DNA of 64,000 nucleotides from positions 1-64,000 of the forward strand of contig NW_026251422.1 of the NCBI RefSeq assembly GCF_025118155.1, in the 5' to 3' direction. The notes under the pieces were generated by a model. That model had not been told where the DNA came from, searched no databases, and was given only the letters and a program-made list of their open reading frames with translations. Shown piece by piece: positions 22,136-34,570 of this stretch (position 1 is the first letter of the stretch; each line of letters begins with the position of its first letter). The DNA comes from Cokeromyces recurvatus. Its lineage: Eukaryota; Mucoromycota; Mucoromycetes; Mucorales; Mucoraceae. Both the position numbers and the translations under genes were made by a program.

Positions 22136-22584
22136 ACACCTGATAATGCTAGTAATATTAACTATCATGCCTTTCAATCTATTTGTTGAGATTTTATAGA
22201 TGAACAGTTTAATAAACAATTCCATTTATCTCATTCAGTTTGTTTATCCATCTGTCATCCAACACCTCCTTGTATCTTCCATCGAACTAGACAAGTTTAC
22301 TCTTGTTTCGTGCTACTATTTGTTTAAAAATGCATCGCCAATTACGAATGTCTAGCACAGTGGCTGATATTTTACCTTTCCTACTCAATCATCTTCTTGG
22401 CAAATATAGAACATCACTTATCGCACGAAACAGTTCCTTTACTTCTATATGAATTATTTGCTGATCTACAATATATAGTGTACTATTCTTTGAACCTGAT
22501 TGTCTTTATCATGATAAGATTTCTCCTGAAATCCATCTTTCCTCTCTTGGTATTGACATGATCAAACATTTATACAGTAATTAA
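22136..22584 (+). pseudogene. Decayed coding relic, family not recognised
   Basis: This stretch has protein-like composition in shifting frames, unlike the flanking AT-rich DNA. Examples are TPDNASNINYHAFQSI, then FIDEQFNKQFHLSHSV, an ATG-led frame at 22,330 (MHRQLRMSSTVADILPFLLN), then HETVPLLLYELFADLQYI, and finally FEPDCLYHDKISPEIHL with SSLGIDMIKHLYSN before TAA at 22,582. No frame stays open throughout and no splice pattern joins the pieces cleanly. It could be an old gene fragment or a transposon-borne gene. Confidence 0.35.
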
Positions 22585-22806
22585 TTTGGTATCTAAAGAT
22601 TTGATTACCTATTTCTTTTCTCTTCTATTAACTTTCCTTTTCCCCCTTTTTTTTTTGATCTGATCCAAGTAATACATTATTGTTTTATTATGTGTTCAAA
22701 TAGGTTAAATATTTAATCGTATAATCTCATAAGAGCGATCACTGAGATTAAAAGAAATTTAGTTTAGTTTCAGAATTTAATTCATAAAAAGAAAAAGAAG
22801 TAAAAA

Positions 22807-22842
<36 letters not shown>

Positions 22843-22857
22843 CAAATATACACAGAT

Positions 22858-23622
22858 ATGACTAAACCAAGCTATAATCATTTACCACAACACCTTAAAA
22901 ACCACTATATTATTCAAAGACATGGTTTTTCTTTAGCTAATAACGAAGGTTTAATTTGTTCTAATCCTGATATTGCTATTCCTCCTAAAGGTGGCCCTTT
23001 AAATACCGGTTATGGATTACATGATAAAGGAAAAGCTCAAGTAAAAGAGGTAAATATATGTATATATTTATATATATCTGATAATTACTAACAAAAAAAA
23101 TTATTTATATAGTTTGCAGCTCTTCTTTCCAAACATATTTTCCCTACACAAGAGGCGCCTGCTGGCGATGATGATTCACCTGTTGTTATTTTCTGTTCTC
23201 CTTTCAAAAGGACAGTCGAAACAGCCGAAATTATCCAAGGTGTCTTGAATGATACTGTTCTTGGCGGTAAGGTTGCTGCTCCCATTCGAGAGATAGACTT
23301 AAGAGAGAGATGGTATGGTGAGCTCGATATGACTTCTGATAAAAATTACGAGTTATGTTGGATAGATGATGCAGCAGAACCTGACCATGGTGAACATAGC
23401 CAATATGGTATTGAGTCACCTACTAGTGTATGTGATAGAACAACTCGTTTCATTGTTGATAAAATCGAAAGTCAGATGGAAGGTAAGACGGTTATTTTGG
23501 TTGCCCATGGAGACGTCTGTCAAATCATGATGACTGCCTTCAAACATATTGAGCCCTGGAAACATAGACAACTTAAACATGTTGATACTGCTAATTGGAG
23601 AGACACTTTGAATATAGAATAA
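22858..23622 (+). CDS. Histidine phosphatase (phosphoglycerate-mutase-like)
   Basis: Two exons, 22858-23049 and 23113-23622 (intron 63 nt), give 233 residues. The RHG motif at 21-23 (IIQRHGFSLANN) carries the phosphate-accepting His22, and LVAHGDV holds the second catalytic His (H196). FCSPFKRTVETAEII supplies the conserved Arg and Glu-containing helix, followed by LRERWYGELD. This is the branch-1 histidine-phosphatase fold. Small stand-alone fungal members act on varied phosphoesters, so the substrate cannot be named. A 35-nt T-run ends 16 bases before the ATG. Convergent with MTR3, with 115 bp between the stops. Confidence 0.85.
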
Positions 23623-23737
23623 ATTGTATGTGTATATCTTTTTAGACTTTTATATATATTTATATATTTAGAATAAATACATTGTATATAAAGATAGATA
23701 TGTATAAACATTATAATATCTTTTATTATGTATAGTA

Positions 23738-24721
23738 TTAAACAACTGCTTTTGATCTATCTAATGATTGTAATAAAGAATTTGACATGACACTATAAAT
23801 CTTTGAGCAACCATCTATACATTGCTCAATTGCCTTTGAAGTAATAGCACTATCTGATTGTCCATTTTGAAGAATGTGAGTGACTTCATTAAGTGATGGC
23901 ATATAAGATAATACTAAAGAACCTTCCTTTTGATTTTCCTCTTTTTCTGTACCGTCCATTAAAATATGTTGTTCCTTTGTTAAAATAGATGAACAGGCTG
24001 TAACCTGATCTAACATCTCAATACCTGCATCTGCTAAAGCAACACTGGAAGCAATGATGGCAGCTGCAAGACAAGAGCTTGTTCCATCATTTTCAAGTAC
24101 ATTTACATAAATATCAATTGCTGATTTTGGTAATAATTCAACTCTGACAGCAGGTGTAAGTGCTTCTACTAAGATTTGAGAAAATTCCTTTTCCTCTGCA
24201 TCCTTTTTATATAAAAGTTAATATTTATACACGTATCATTTTTTTTTTTGAAACTCTATTTTACTCTTATCTGCCCTCTTCTTTTTATGCATGAAAAGGT
24301 TGAAAATTTAAAATCACAATTAAGTTTACATAAGGGAGAGAATTCTGCTTTTTTTAATTGTCTAGGACCATATCTATAATCCTTATGAGTATTTTTTTTT
24401 TATGATCTCTTTAAATCAATCTAAATTATTAAACTTACACTGCACATGTCACTTTTGTATTTCCAATTTCAATATATGCTGATCCATTTGCCTGTGTTAC
24501 GAGTCCTGATTTTAAAACTAGACATAGTTTTTAATGTCAATAAAAAAGTCGATGATGTAAAACAAAAAAAAAAAAAAAGAGTTACAAATAGGTCTGAGAT
24601 CTTCAACGCTTCTTTTGTCTAATCTCTTCTTTTCAGCATCTAAAATTATAGGTGTTTCTTCTACTTTTTTGAAAATAGGGGTGACACTTGTCTCAGGTCC
24701 ATTAACACGTTTACGATCCAT
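23738..24721 (-). CDS. MTR3: Exosome ring subunit MTR3 (EXOSC6-like)
   Basis: Four exons on the complement (24721-24586, 24517-24439, 24373-24265, 24202-23738) give 262 residues. Blocks in order: RPIFLKSGLVTQANGSAYIE and GNTKVTCAVYGPR, the RNase PH first strands; CDFKFSTFSCIKRRG; DAEEKEFSQILVEALTPAVR; and ALADAGIEMLDQVTACS. These fit MTR3/EXOSC6 better than RRP41 or RRP46, chiefly the FKFSTFSC and EKEFS blocks. MTR3 is one of six catalytically inactive RNase PH-like subunits forming the exosome ring, which degrades and processes RNA in nucleus and cytoplasm. The start ATG is followed by a short, basic N-terminal extension (MDRKRVNGPE). Confidence 0.9.
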
Positions 24722-24898
24722 TTGTTTTTTTTTTTTTTGCTTGAAGTTAGATGCTGAAAAAAAAAAAAAAAAAGAATGGCTTTAATTAAATTTTTATTTT
24801 ATTGTGACGCGCAATTATTTAGAAGCATGAATGTATCGATTTTTTATTTTATTTTATTTTATTTTATTTTATTTTATTTTTTTGGTTCAAAGCCATTA

Positions 24899-25223
24899 CA
24901 GTCGTTGAAACTAGGTTGGGTCAACAAGAAAATTTTTTGGTCAATTCCAAATTAAATTGGGACAGAGTTGCAAGGTTGGGAAACCAGTAAGGAAATGGGA
25001 CATGAGTACAAATATGGGACGAGACAATGTTAATTCCTTCAGATGAATCAAAATTAATTTTTAGAAATTTTAGTTTACCTTTTTTGGACAAAGTTAAAAA
25101 AGGACATTTGACATTGTCTCGTCCTATATTTGTACTCATGTTCCATTTTCCCATCTCTGTCCCAATTTAATTTGGAATTGACCAAAAAAATTTTTTGTTG
25201 ACCCAACCTAGTTTCAACGACTG
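24899..25223. mobile_element. MITE with long terminal inverted repeats and TA target duplication
   Basis: The ends are mirror images: left CAGTCGTTGAAACTAGGTTG and the complement of the right end are the same for about 29 bases, and the similarity continues with a few changes through about 70 bases, then again around ATGAGTACAAATATRGGACGAGACAATGT. TA flanks both sides (24,897-24,898 and 25,224-25,225). Terminal CAGT and a TA duplication are typical of Tc1/mariner/pogo-derived miniature elements. The centre (about 25,035-25,095) is unpaired and encodes nothing. Confidence 0.9.
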
Positions 25224-25846
25224 TAATACCAAAAAAAACTAAAGAGTACATGTATATACAGACTTGAGATATAGAATGATTTCAGTTATATAGTATAAAA
25301 TACCTTTGAAAAGTCCAACAGAATAAGCTGTTTTATGGAAAGACTCTTTCAGGAACAATATTATTAAAATGCATATTATTTTAACACATGTGAAGAAAAA
25401 ATCCAACAAATCATTATAGAGGACATACCATCTTTGAAAGTAAAAAAAAAAAAAAAGGTAGTCGGTATTATGCATAGAAATAAATTGTAAAGCGTACCTT
25501 TAGTTACAAGATATGTTATTATTCAAATTGAGTAATAATTTTGTTTAATATTAAATAGCCTGAAGTTAGATGGTTAATAAGAAAGATGATATCAATGATT
25601 TAAAACAAATCATGCTTATAATATTACAAAAAATGAAAGTTAAAAGTTATTATGCTCCTAACTTAACAAGGTGACGTAGATTTGGTATGAACGGCCTTTA
25701 AATTTACAAAAGGGCTTTCTTCTATGTATAACGAGGGGTAGGCGAAAAAAAAAAAAATACTTAATTTGATTTTGAATCCCCACATATTCTCTCCTCTCCA
25801 CTCTTATAATACACACACACATATACATATATAAATAAATATAGTA
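25224..25846. other. Intergenic stretch, no gene seen
   Basis: AT-rich, with A-runs at about 25,441-25,456 and 25,745-25,757 and a CA-repeat (about 25,811-25,820) shortly upstream of NDUFB7. No coding signal. Confidence 0.55.
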
Positions 25847-26206
25847 ATGTCAGGTAAGAAAATTACAGAATGCACTAGACATGTTTAAATGAAGTCAAAA
25901 TTAAACTCCAGTGGCTAATTTTGTTATATAGAAAAAGCGTCTCAACAAGATATGGCGAAATCTCGAATTCCTCTCGAGTATCGTGATTATTGTGCAAATC
26001 TTTTAATCCCACTTAACAAGTGTCGAGGCGAAACTTTTTATCTTCCTTGGAAGTGTGAAAATGAACGTCATGCCTATGAAAAATGCCAATACGAGGAGTA
26101 TGTAGATAACCCATATTTAATATATATATTTTTTATACTTATACCAATTTGTAGTTTTAAGCGTCGTATGAAAGAACAACAAGCAAAAGCAGAAGAAGAG
26201 GAATAA
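25847..26206 (+). CDS. NDUFB7: NADH:ubiquinone oxidoreductase subunit NDUFB7 (B18)
   Basis: Three exons, 25847-25853 (only 7 nt: ATGTCAG), 25932-26097 and 26155-26206, give 74 residues. Two CX9C motifs are present, CANLLIPLNKC and CENERHAYEKC, followed by QYEDFKRRMKEQQAK and an acidic tail. The CX9C pair is the signature of this subunit, which is oxidised and trapped in the mitochondrial intermembrane space by the Mia40 pathway and lies on the peripheral side of complex I. The first exon was chosen because it supplies the in-phase MSEKASQQD start upstream of the long exon; starting at the internal ATG 25,952 would skip it. Confidence 0.88.
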
Positions 26207-27493
26207 AGCTGTATAAAAGATTCAAATTATAATAATAATGACAATAATAATAAAAAAAAGAACATATACACGGAAATACAAAATTATACTGCATCTATTT
26301 GTATATTATTTTTTTCTGAAGACAATTATACAAGTTTTCATTTTTGCAGACGAATAAAGAACAGATAGAAAATGATTTTATATGTAATATGGAAACTACT
26401 ATATAAGAAGACGTAGATTGCAAAATTGGAAAAGATAAAAGCGAAGAAACTACCAAAGCAGTATATAAAGTATAGTATTGTTTCCCAGTTTATAGTTGAG
26501 TGAAAAAAATAATATTTATTCATGTGAAAACTGTGAGTTTATATTTTGACGAACAATCATGATATGAATGCCATATAAGGGAGACTTTTTATTTTTTTTT
26601 CCTAGGTTTAACTCAACATGTATCTTTAGCACCTTTCATTCTTAAAATTGAATGCAATACGTGTAAATGTAACAATATTAACAAGTTCTCTATTATATAT
26701 TGTTGCTATACAGGTAAAAAGTTAGAGTTGCATACAAAAGAAGTTACTATTATATAATTTTCTTAAAAAAGTAAACTATTTTTTAACTGAACACTTGATA
26801 AAACTATAACATTATTTATGTCTTAGAAGAAATAAATAAAGGTGAAGAAATATTTAATTAGTAATAAGGGTAATGAAGATGTTAGATGAGGCGAATATTA
26901 AAAGTGCAGGTATGATAGACAGAAGTTAGAGGATTAAGGAAGTCGTTTATATAAATGATGACTTATAAAGTGATAAGTATATACATATCTTTATAAGTGC
27001 TCTAGCATGTATATTTAGCATAAGGTTGATCACCAACTGTCTAAGGAATCAAGGTGATGCTGAGTTAAGAGTATGAGCTGATTAAGTTGAAAGAATATTA
27101 CTGAGAAGGATCAACAAGCAGCTGATATTATTTTAGGCGATTGTAATCTGCTGCAGTATACATCAAACAGTGTATAGTTTTGTCTTCTTCTCAGCAATGT
27201 TACTAGCGACTTTTAATTAATGTTTTTTCGCATATTTACCCACTTTATCCCTACAAGATTAGTAACCAATTCCTCAACAGTATAGATTATAACTTCATCA
27301 TCAGCGATAAAGCATAACATAAATTCTTCAAATACATATTATTTAAAAAGGCAGCCTCGTTTCTAACTTCTAAAGTATCAGATAAACTTCTACTATACCA
27401 TTATATGGAGTATTTTCTATCGATAATTTATAATTGAAATATAATTTTATTGAATATAAAAGAACAAAAGTTTAATTTAATCATAAAACAAAT
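26207..27493. other. Intergenic stretch, no supported gene
   Basis: AT-rich, no recognised gene. A minus-strand frame at about 27,213-27,330 (EEFMLCFIADDEVIIYTVEE and onward, ending at TAA) is protein-like in composition and may be a relic, but it is too short to support. Confidence 0.5.
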
Positions 27494-30400
27494 TTATGGT
27501 GTAGGACTACGTGGTTTCTTAAGAGATGGTGAATCAGGAATTTCACCTTCTTCTCCTTCACGTTCTCGCTTTACTGCTTCTGTATTTTGAGTAGTAGATT
27601 CTGTTCCAGGCACCTCTTCGGACGTAATATCTTCTGCAACAGTTGCTGACAAATCAGCATCAACTGCTGCTGATGTTGCTTCTTCTGTAGATGTTTCATG
27701 AGTATCTTCAATCGGTATGGGTGTAGAAGGTAAATCATTTGTATCCTCACCAAGGATAACAGCAGGTGAACCGGGAAGAGGAGAATTAGTATTTATAGGA
27801 CTATCGACATGTGCTGTTATGCTTGGAGGAACTGATGATTCTGGAATACTAGGTTGTGTCATAGTGCCGGAAGGTTCAGTGTCAACAGCTGTTTTAACTT
27901 CAGTAGACAATTCAACAACATTCGTAGATGGTTCTTTTGTACTAGAAGATACTTCAGTTGTACTAGGTAACTCATTTAAACTTGGCTGTTCAGTCGAATT
28001 TGGTTGTTCAGTTGAGCTTGGTTGTTCAGTCGAGTTTGGTTGTTCATTGGTATTTGGTGGTTCAGCTAAATTTGGTGTTGTTATTGTGCTTGGAGCAGTT
28101 GTAGTTGGTATGACAGGTGTGCTAGGTGATACAACATTATTTTGTGCGTTGACTGTATTTGGCGTTGCAGGCGTATTTGTCATGGCAGCTTTTTCAGCTT
28201 TTAAAGCCTCAATCTCTCTCTGAAGACGTGCACTCTTATTTTGACTCATTGACAACTGTGCTTTATATCTATTTAGTTCAATATGGTTATCAGTTAATGT
28301 CTTTCGAATTGCAGCTAATTCTTTCTCGAGTTCATCTATCTTAGTCTTATTTTCTATGGTATCAGCCTTTTCAGTATCAGCAGTCTTTAGACTTTCAAGC
28401 TCTTTCGTAACCTTTTGTTTTTCAAGTTGCAATTGACGAGCTTTCTGTAGAACATTGCCGTACTTTCTTTCTAAAGATATATACTCTTCATTCTTCTTAT
28501 GTAATTCTGTTTCAGCAGTGGTTTTAGCTTCTACAGCTTTTTGCTTTTGTTCCTCTAAAGCTTCTTTTTCTTTAGTAAGTGTTTGAACATCTGCAAGAGC
28601 TTTATTCACATCAACATCAGATTTATTCTTTTCAGCTTCTTCAATCTTTTCTTTGAGTTCAGCCAATTGTTTCTCTTGGTTAGCATTCTTCTTTCTAAGC
28701 TCCATTGCTAAACGGCCTCTTTCGTTGACTTTTTGGATAAGTTTTGATCTCTCTGTATCATTAGCGTTTACCTTTTCTTGAAGGGCAGAAATATTGGCAT
28801 CGATTTCATTCTTTTGAGTTCTAAGCGTATCCATTTCTGTCTTCATAGACTCTAATTCAGTTTTCTTTGCTTCAAGATCTTTTTCAGTAGTCTCTAATTT
28901 GTTTTTAAGATCATCAATCTCTTTAGGATCAAGAGCCTAATAATTAAAATAAAATACATGTCAAACGTTAGGGTTAAGCCAATTTACTTATAAAATTGTT
29001 AACATACGTTATACTTGGACAAAATTTCTGCAGTACGAGCACTCCATTCCTTTTCAGATTTTGATAGTTCCTCAAGTTGACGGTTAGCAATTTCAAGCTC
29101 ACCTTCCAAAGTATTGATTTTAACTAATTAAGTGTATTAGTATATTAGTAAAGTTATTTTATTTGCCGCTCTAATATAAAAAAGCTTTAAAAACTACTTA
29201 CGTTTAAGAGGGGCCATTTCAGTTTCCAATTCAGTTTGTCTTAATGTAGCTTTTTCTTTAGCTTCCTTAAATTCTTTAAATTGTGCAGCAAGCTCTTTGT
29301 TCTTAGCTATGACAGTCTCACGTTCTACTTGAAGAAGATATACTTCTTCATCAAGTTTGTCATGCAGTTTGTTGTTTTCATCAGTAAGTTTTGAGACGTT
29401 TTCTTTAAGAGAAGCTAATTCTTGTCTAGAACTTTCAAGTTCTTCTTCAGATTGCTTGAGTTTAGTACGCTCGTATTGGAGATTCTTTTCACAAGCATCC
29501 TTTTCAATACGAAGAGTTTCGGTTACTTTCTTAAGGTGTGATATAATGTCTTCAGTGTAATTATTAAGCTCAGCACGTTCAGGACCATTTTCTTTATCTT
29601 GTGCAGTTGACCATTCGGCATGCTTACCAATAAGTTCATTTACCTTGTCAAGTAATTCTTCACGCTGTTTCACTGCCTCGTCTAACTTCTTCTGCCAAAT
29701 CTTTTCAGCCTCATTAACTTCATTACTCTTTTGTTCAAGCTTGATCTTAAGTAATTGCTCAGACTTGTTACTATTTTGAAGATTATCATTCAATTTCTGG
29801 ATTTCATCATTGAGGGATACTATTTCATCACGCAAGCTTTCAATTGTCTGCTTTTGTGCTTCTGATGTACGTTTTTCCTCAGATAATTTATCTTGGACAT
29901 CATTTAAAGATGTATTGACTCCTTGAAGATTTTGTTCATAAGTATTAATCTTATCTTCCTTTTCAGAGATACTGGAATTCAACTCCTTAATTCGCTCCTC
30001 CAAATTATTCTTCTCCTTAATAAGTTCAGCTTGATCGGCTGCTGATTTCTCGTTAAGAGTCTTATATTCAGCAATTGCCATATTGGCTTCCTTTTGAATA
30101 TTTGCTGCAGCTGTAGTCTTCTCTTCAAGATCTTTATATAATTGTTCAATTCTGGTTTGAGTAAGACTAATAAACTTCTGATGCTCCTCTTCAACAGCTT
30201 CAGCTTCTTTTTTATGTTTATCAATAATAGTATGATAATTTTCAATATCCGCTTCTAAAGCCTTTACACGATCTTGAGCCAAAGCTAATTCACGAAGATG
30301 TTCATCGCAAGTATTTTTATTAGCATTAGAAACAGATGCAGTACCTTCATTGGCAGAAGCTGTAGCCAGTTTAAGATTTTCTTGAGCGGCAGCCAATTTG

Positions 30401-33160
30401 GTTTCAGCAATAGTTTTGAGTTGATTCGCTTCAAGAAGACGGCGCTCGAGATCAGAAAGCTGTGAGTTGAGCATACGAACTTGACCTACAGATTCATTAT
30501 ATTTCGTCTCATATTCAGTTTGATTTATGGACTTGTATTTCTCAAGCTGCTTTTCAGCATCTGTTAATTTATAGCGAGTATCTTGTAATTCACGATTTAA
30601 TGTTTCTATTTTTTCAATTGATTGCTGGAATTTCTCTTGACCAGTAGCACTAATATTATCCATACGAGAGTTAATGGCTTCTAATAAAGTAGATAATTGT
30701 GCTTTCTCTGATATCTCTTTAGTTAATGATTCTTTTATATCCCTATATGCTTGTGTTGTTGCAGTAATTGTACTCTTAAGTGAGACATTTTCATTGTTGA
30801 GAATTTCTGTTTTACTCTTCAAATCTTCATGCTCTGTTCTTAAATTTAATAATTCATTTTCTTTAGCAGTAAGATTTTCATTTGCTTTTTCAACCTTATT
30901 ATAAGCATCTTTTATATCGAATTTAAGTTGTGCAAGATCACTCTTTGATTTTGTTAGTTCACTTTCTAAATGGCTATTATTTGCTTTCAATTCAGATAGT
31001 TTTTTGGCAGCTTCCAATTCTGAATTACGTGCAGTTGAAAGTTTGTTCTTCAATTCACGCATATCATCTGTAACTTCCTTATAGAATTTTTCTAAATCAG
31101 GTTGCTTCAATTCAATTTGAGAAGGAGCTGTGCTTCCGTTAATTTTAACGTTACTAGGAACTTCAGGTGATTTAAAGATTGTCTTCAACTTTGTGATTTC
31201 TTCAGTAAGTGTTGCTACTTTCTGCTCTAATTCCTCATTATCATTTCGTAGCTCTTCTGCAATATTACCTGCATCACTTATAGCTTTGTTATATGCTGTT
31301 GCACTTTGCATCTCAGCAGCTTTTAATCCCTCTATCGTATGAGTCGCATTTCCAAGCTCTTCTGTCAATGTTCTAACTTCATTTAAAAGTTTTATATTTT
31401 GTTCTTGTAATTGAGACACATTATCAAAAATGAGTTGAGTTTCTTTTAGATATGGGAAAGTTTCTTTTCTTGCAAGCTCTTCAGCAGAGAGACCAAGTGG
31501 AACAGGTTCACCACGTGCCTGGATAACGGTAAGCACATGTCTAAGTTGGAATGTAACATCTTCAAGTTCTTTCGATTTGTGTTCATAGTCTGTCTTGAGA
31601 TGTGCAAGCTTATTATTTAAACTTGTACATTCAGCTTCAAAACGTTCACATGATGCCTTTTCTTTATGTAAAGAAGCATTAAGCTCCGTATTCTTGATAT
31701 TAGCTTCATTTAAAGTAGCATCGTATTTCTGGAGTAACAGTTTATCATCATGATGCTGTCTAGAGAGTAATTCAAGCTTATCATAATATTGATGATTTAG
31801 AGTAATAGTCTCATCGTAAGCTTGCTTAAGCTGAAAGTAATCCTTAAAGATATCTTCAGGGCGTTTATCAAGATTTTTATATTCTTGAATTAAACTCAAG
31901 AGATTACTTGCTGGTTCCCCAAAACCATCTGACTCAGAACCCCCAATTAATTTATCAAGATAATACTTGTGAACTTCTCTTTCCTTGCTTAATTGATCTT
32001 CAAGTTCATTACTCTTTTCTAACCACGTTTGTTTTTCTTGAAGAAGAGCTGTAACATCAGTTTCAAGTTCATTAATAGTTGTTGTTGTCTTTTCAACCAT
32101 TTCATCATAGATTTTTCTAAGATCTGAGTTAATACCAGACAAACGATCATGTTGACTTTTTAAATCGTTGTTTTCATTAGACACTTCATTGAGTCTTGTT
32201 TGAACAAGATCACGGCATTTCTTCTCATGTTCTAAATCTTTTTCCAATCGTTCTTTTTCCGTAATTAAACGCTTTTTATCTTCTTTTGCTTGATTCAACT
32301 CTTTTTTAAGCAAATTAACGTCGTGCGTCTAACGAAAAGGTGTTAACTTTAAAAAGATAATAATAATAATAATATGTATGTATATATGTATTAGTAACTC
32401 TAAAATTTAACACCTACAGTTTCATTACGTAAATTATTTGCTGCTTTTTTAAGATTCCTTAATTCAATTATGAGGGTATCACGTTCTTTCGTAATCAGAT
32501 TTAAATTAAACTCGTATTGTTGTTTTGACAACTATTTTTTTTTAAAGAAAACTATATAAGTATAAATTCAATTGAGATTTTATAATTCTCTTACAGTCAA
32601 AGTAGAGACTTCATTTTTCATGCGCTCAATTTCAAGATTTCTCTTGAATTCCTCAGTTTGTAAGCGACTTGCCTCTGAAGCAGCCTTTTGCCACTGATCT
32701 ATACGAGTTAAAATAATTAATATAAATAGAATATTTTGACGTGCTTATTTACCTCTCTTTTCATCAAGCCTTTGGTTGATAATTTCATTAATCTTTCTAA
32801 GCTCATTTTCAGAATCGGATAACTGTCTAATTCTTTCTTCTAAGCTTGACTTGTCTTTTTCAAGATTAGTTTTTGTTGAGCTCAAATTTGAATTATCCTC
32901 TGATAAACTTTCGAGGCGGGATTCTTTAAAACATAGTTAGTACACTATCAAAATAAGTCGAATTAACATACCTAACGCCTGAATCGTTGATGACTTATTT
33001 TCGAGGGCTGTTTGAAGCTCATTAATTTTATTTTCTAATTCTTCTTTGTTTAAAGCTATATAAATTGAAATATTTATTAAAATGTGTATATATAAATAAT
33101 CCAATTTTAAATAGACGTACTTTCTTGTATGGCATCAGTGTCTTCTTTTGATTTATCCAT
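27494..33160 (-). CDS. TPR/MLP1-like nuclear-pore basket protein
   Basis: Eight exons on the complement (33160-33121, 33055-32972, 32923-32753, 32698-32595, 32531-32418, 32328-29202, 29123-29008, 28936-27494) give 1732 residues. Residues 1 to about 1500 are nearly unbroken coiled coil, followed by a Ser/Thr/Pro/Glu-rich tail (about 1505-1732) ending with a basic KKPRSPTP. The block VTFQLRHVLTVIQARGEPVP with LGLSAEELA and the TPR-like DIFKDYFQLKQAYDE support a TPR/MLP1/Nup211 assignment over myosin-type coiled coils, which have a motor domain. TPR proteins form the filaments of the nuclear basket and aid mRNA export surveillance. The tail contains an 18-bp tandem repeat (about 27,980-28,057). 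Start: the first ATG of a 40-nt exon. Confidence 0.82.
27980..28057. repeat. 18-bp tandem repeat inside the TPR-like tail
   Basis: About four copies of a unit like GGTTGTTCAGTYGARYTT, in frame. On the coding strand it gives repeated NSTEQP or SSTEQP hexapeptides. Whole-codon units keep the frame. Confidence 0.8.
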
Positions 33161-34570
33161 AATGCCTTTTACGCGTAAGTTTAATAGGAAAGAATCAAAA
33201 GAAAAAAATAAAAAAAATAAAACTTGAATAAAAAATATTGATGATGCAGTCAAGGGCTCAATGCACCAAATTTCTAGCCAATTAGCGTAGTTTAAAATGA
33301 CTATTTTTCTTCAAAAACAAATACATTTGCACTCCTAACACGATTGAATATTTTTATTTAAAATAAAATTAAGATGGCCAGTGAGTACATGATATTTATA
33401 CCATATTGTATTATCCAAGCCAGTTCGAGAAATATAAAGTTTTCTTTTTTTTTAAATCCTCTTAAGAGACAAGAGGTGAAAAAGAAAAGAGAAAGGAAAA
33501 GAGGAAGAGATAGAAAGACAATTATACTATCGAATTCAGTTGGACAGCAAATCAATCAGGGTTTTTGACTAGGATAAGAAGGAGGAGTAGGTATTTTATC
33601 ATGTACCATATAATATACGACATGAAGAATAATACAGTTAAATGGTCAACGGTAAAATTAAGCAGCTACATTTTGAGAACCTCTAGGCTCAAGTTGAAGT
33701 AAACAGTTTGAAAGAAAGGAGAGTGAGTCCCCAATTGTTCTAGGCAAGTGCGAACGGGTATGCATATGTAGACATTCAGTGACATACAATCGACTGAGAT
33801 GAATATATATATGATAAACACAACGTTCGAATGCGCCACCAAGTTACCAACGAAGTCGCCATCAAATGACGCGGCTACATTCATTATAAAATATAAACAG
33901 TCAGTAGAGTATGTAATCTATAATAAGGTAAGATCAACAAGTGATAAGCAGTTTGAAGTGGTGACCATCCTGTAATTGCTTAAGTCTTATTTCTAGTATT
34001 TCCTTACGATATTTTTTTGAAGGTGTATCCATCTAGGGTATTAGAATTTACAATGCATAGTTGTCATCACGGTGTTTTAGTAAGTTTATAATAAGTTTTT
34101 ATTTTTAAACTCTAGATATGGGGAAGCAGTGTAGAAAGTATTGCGCCATTAGGGAGTTTATTAATACGGAAAAAAAATTAGGTCTGTAAGAGGTACGCTT
34201 TGCCTGTCATTGTAAATTAATTTACCAAGTAGAGAGATCCACCAAAGATCCTTTTAATACAATTGTTTCGTTAAGATTTTAATTATTTAAGGTTTCTTTG
34301 ACTTAGGGTACTAATTGCTATATCTTATTCTAGTTGTAAATGAACTATCTGTATGTAAAAGCGAATGACAAGTAGACGATTAAAATCTCGGGGATTAACG
34401 CATATGGATACAAACTGAATTACCTTTTCTATAATCCAAAAAAAAAAATCAAAACATTTAGAAATACTGCAGGCGCATATTTATTACTAGTATACAAATC
34501 AAAGATTAAGTAACACAAAAACAAGTAATTATTTGAAATAATAATTAAAAGTAGATAAACATATAAGAGT
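33161..34570. other. Intergenic stretch, no gene seen
   Basis: Upstream of the TPR-like gene and downstream of the GHKL/HExxH gene. Chance ORFs on both strands at about 33,358-33,568 overlap one another and have no recognisable content. An A-run lies at about 34,438-34,448. Confidence 0.55.

Noticed and set aside
27717..28223. 168-codon plus-strand ORF opposite the TPR-like tail
   Set aside because: It is the antisense of the Thr/Pro/Glu-rich coding repeat, giving Gly/Val/Ser-rich protein as expected for a shadow frame.
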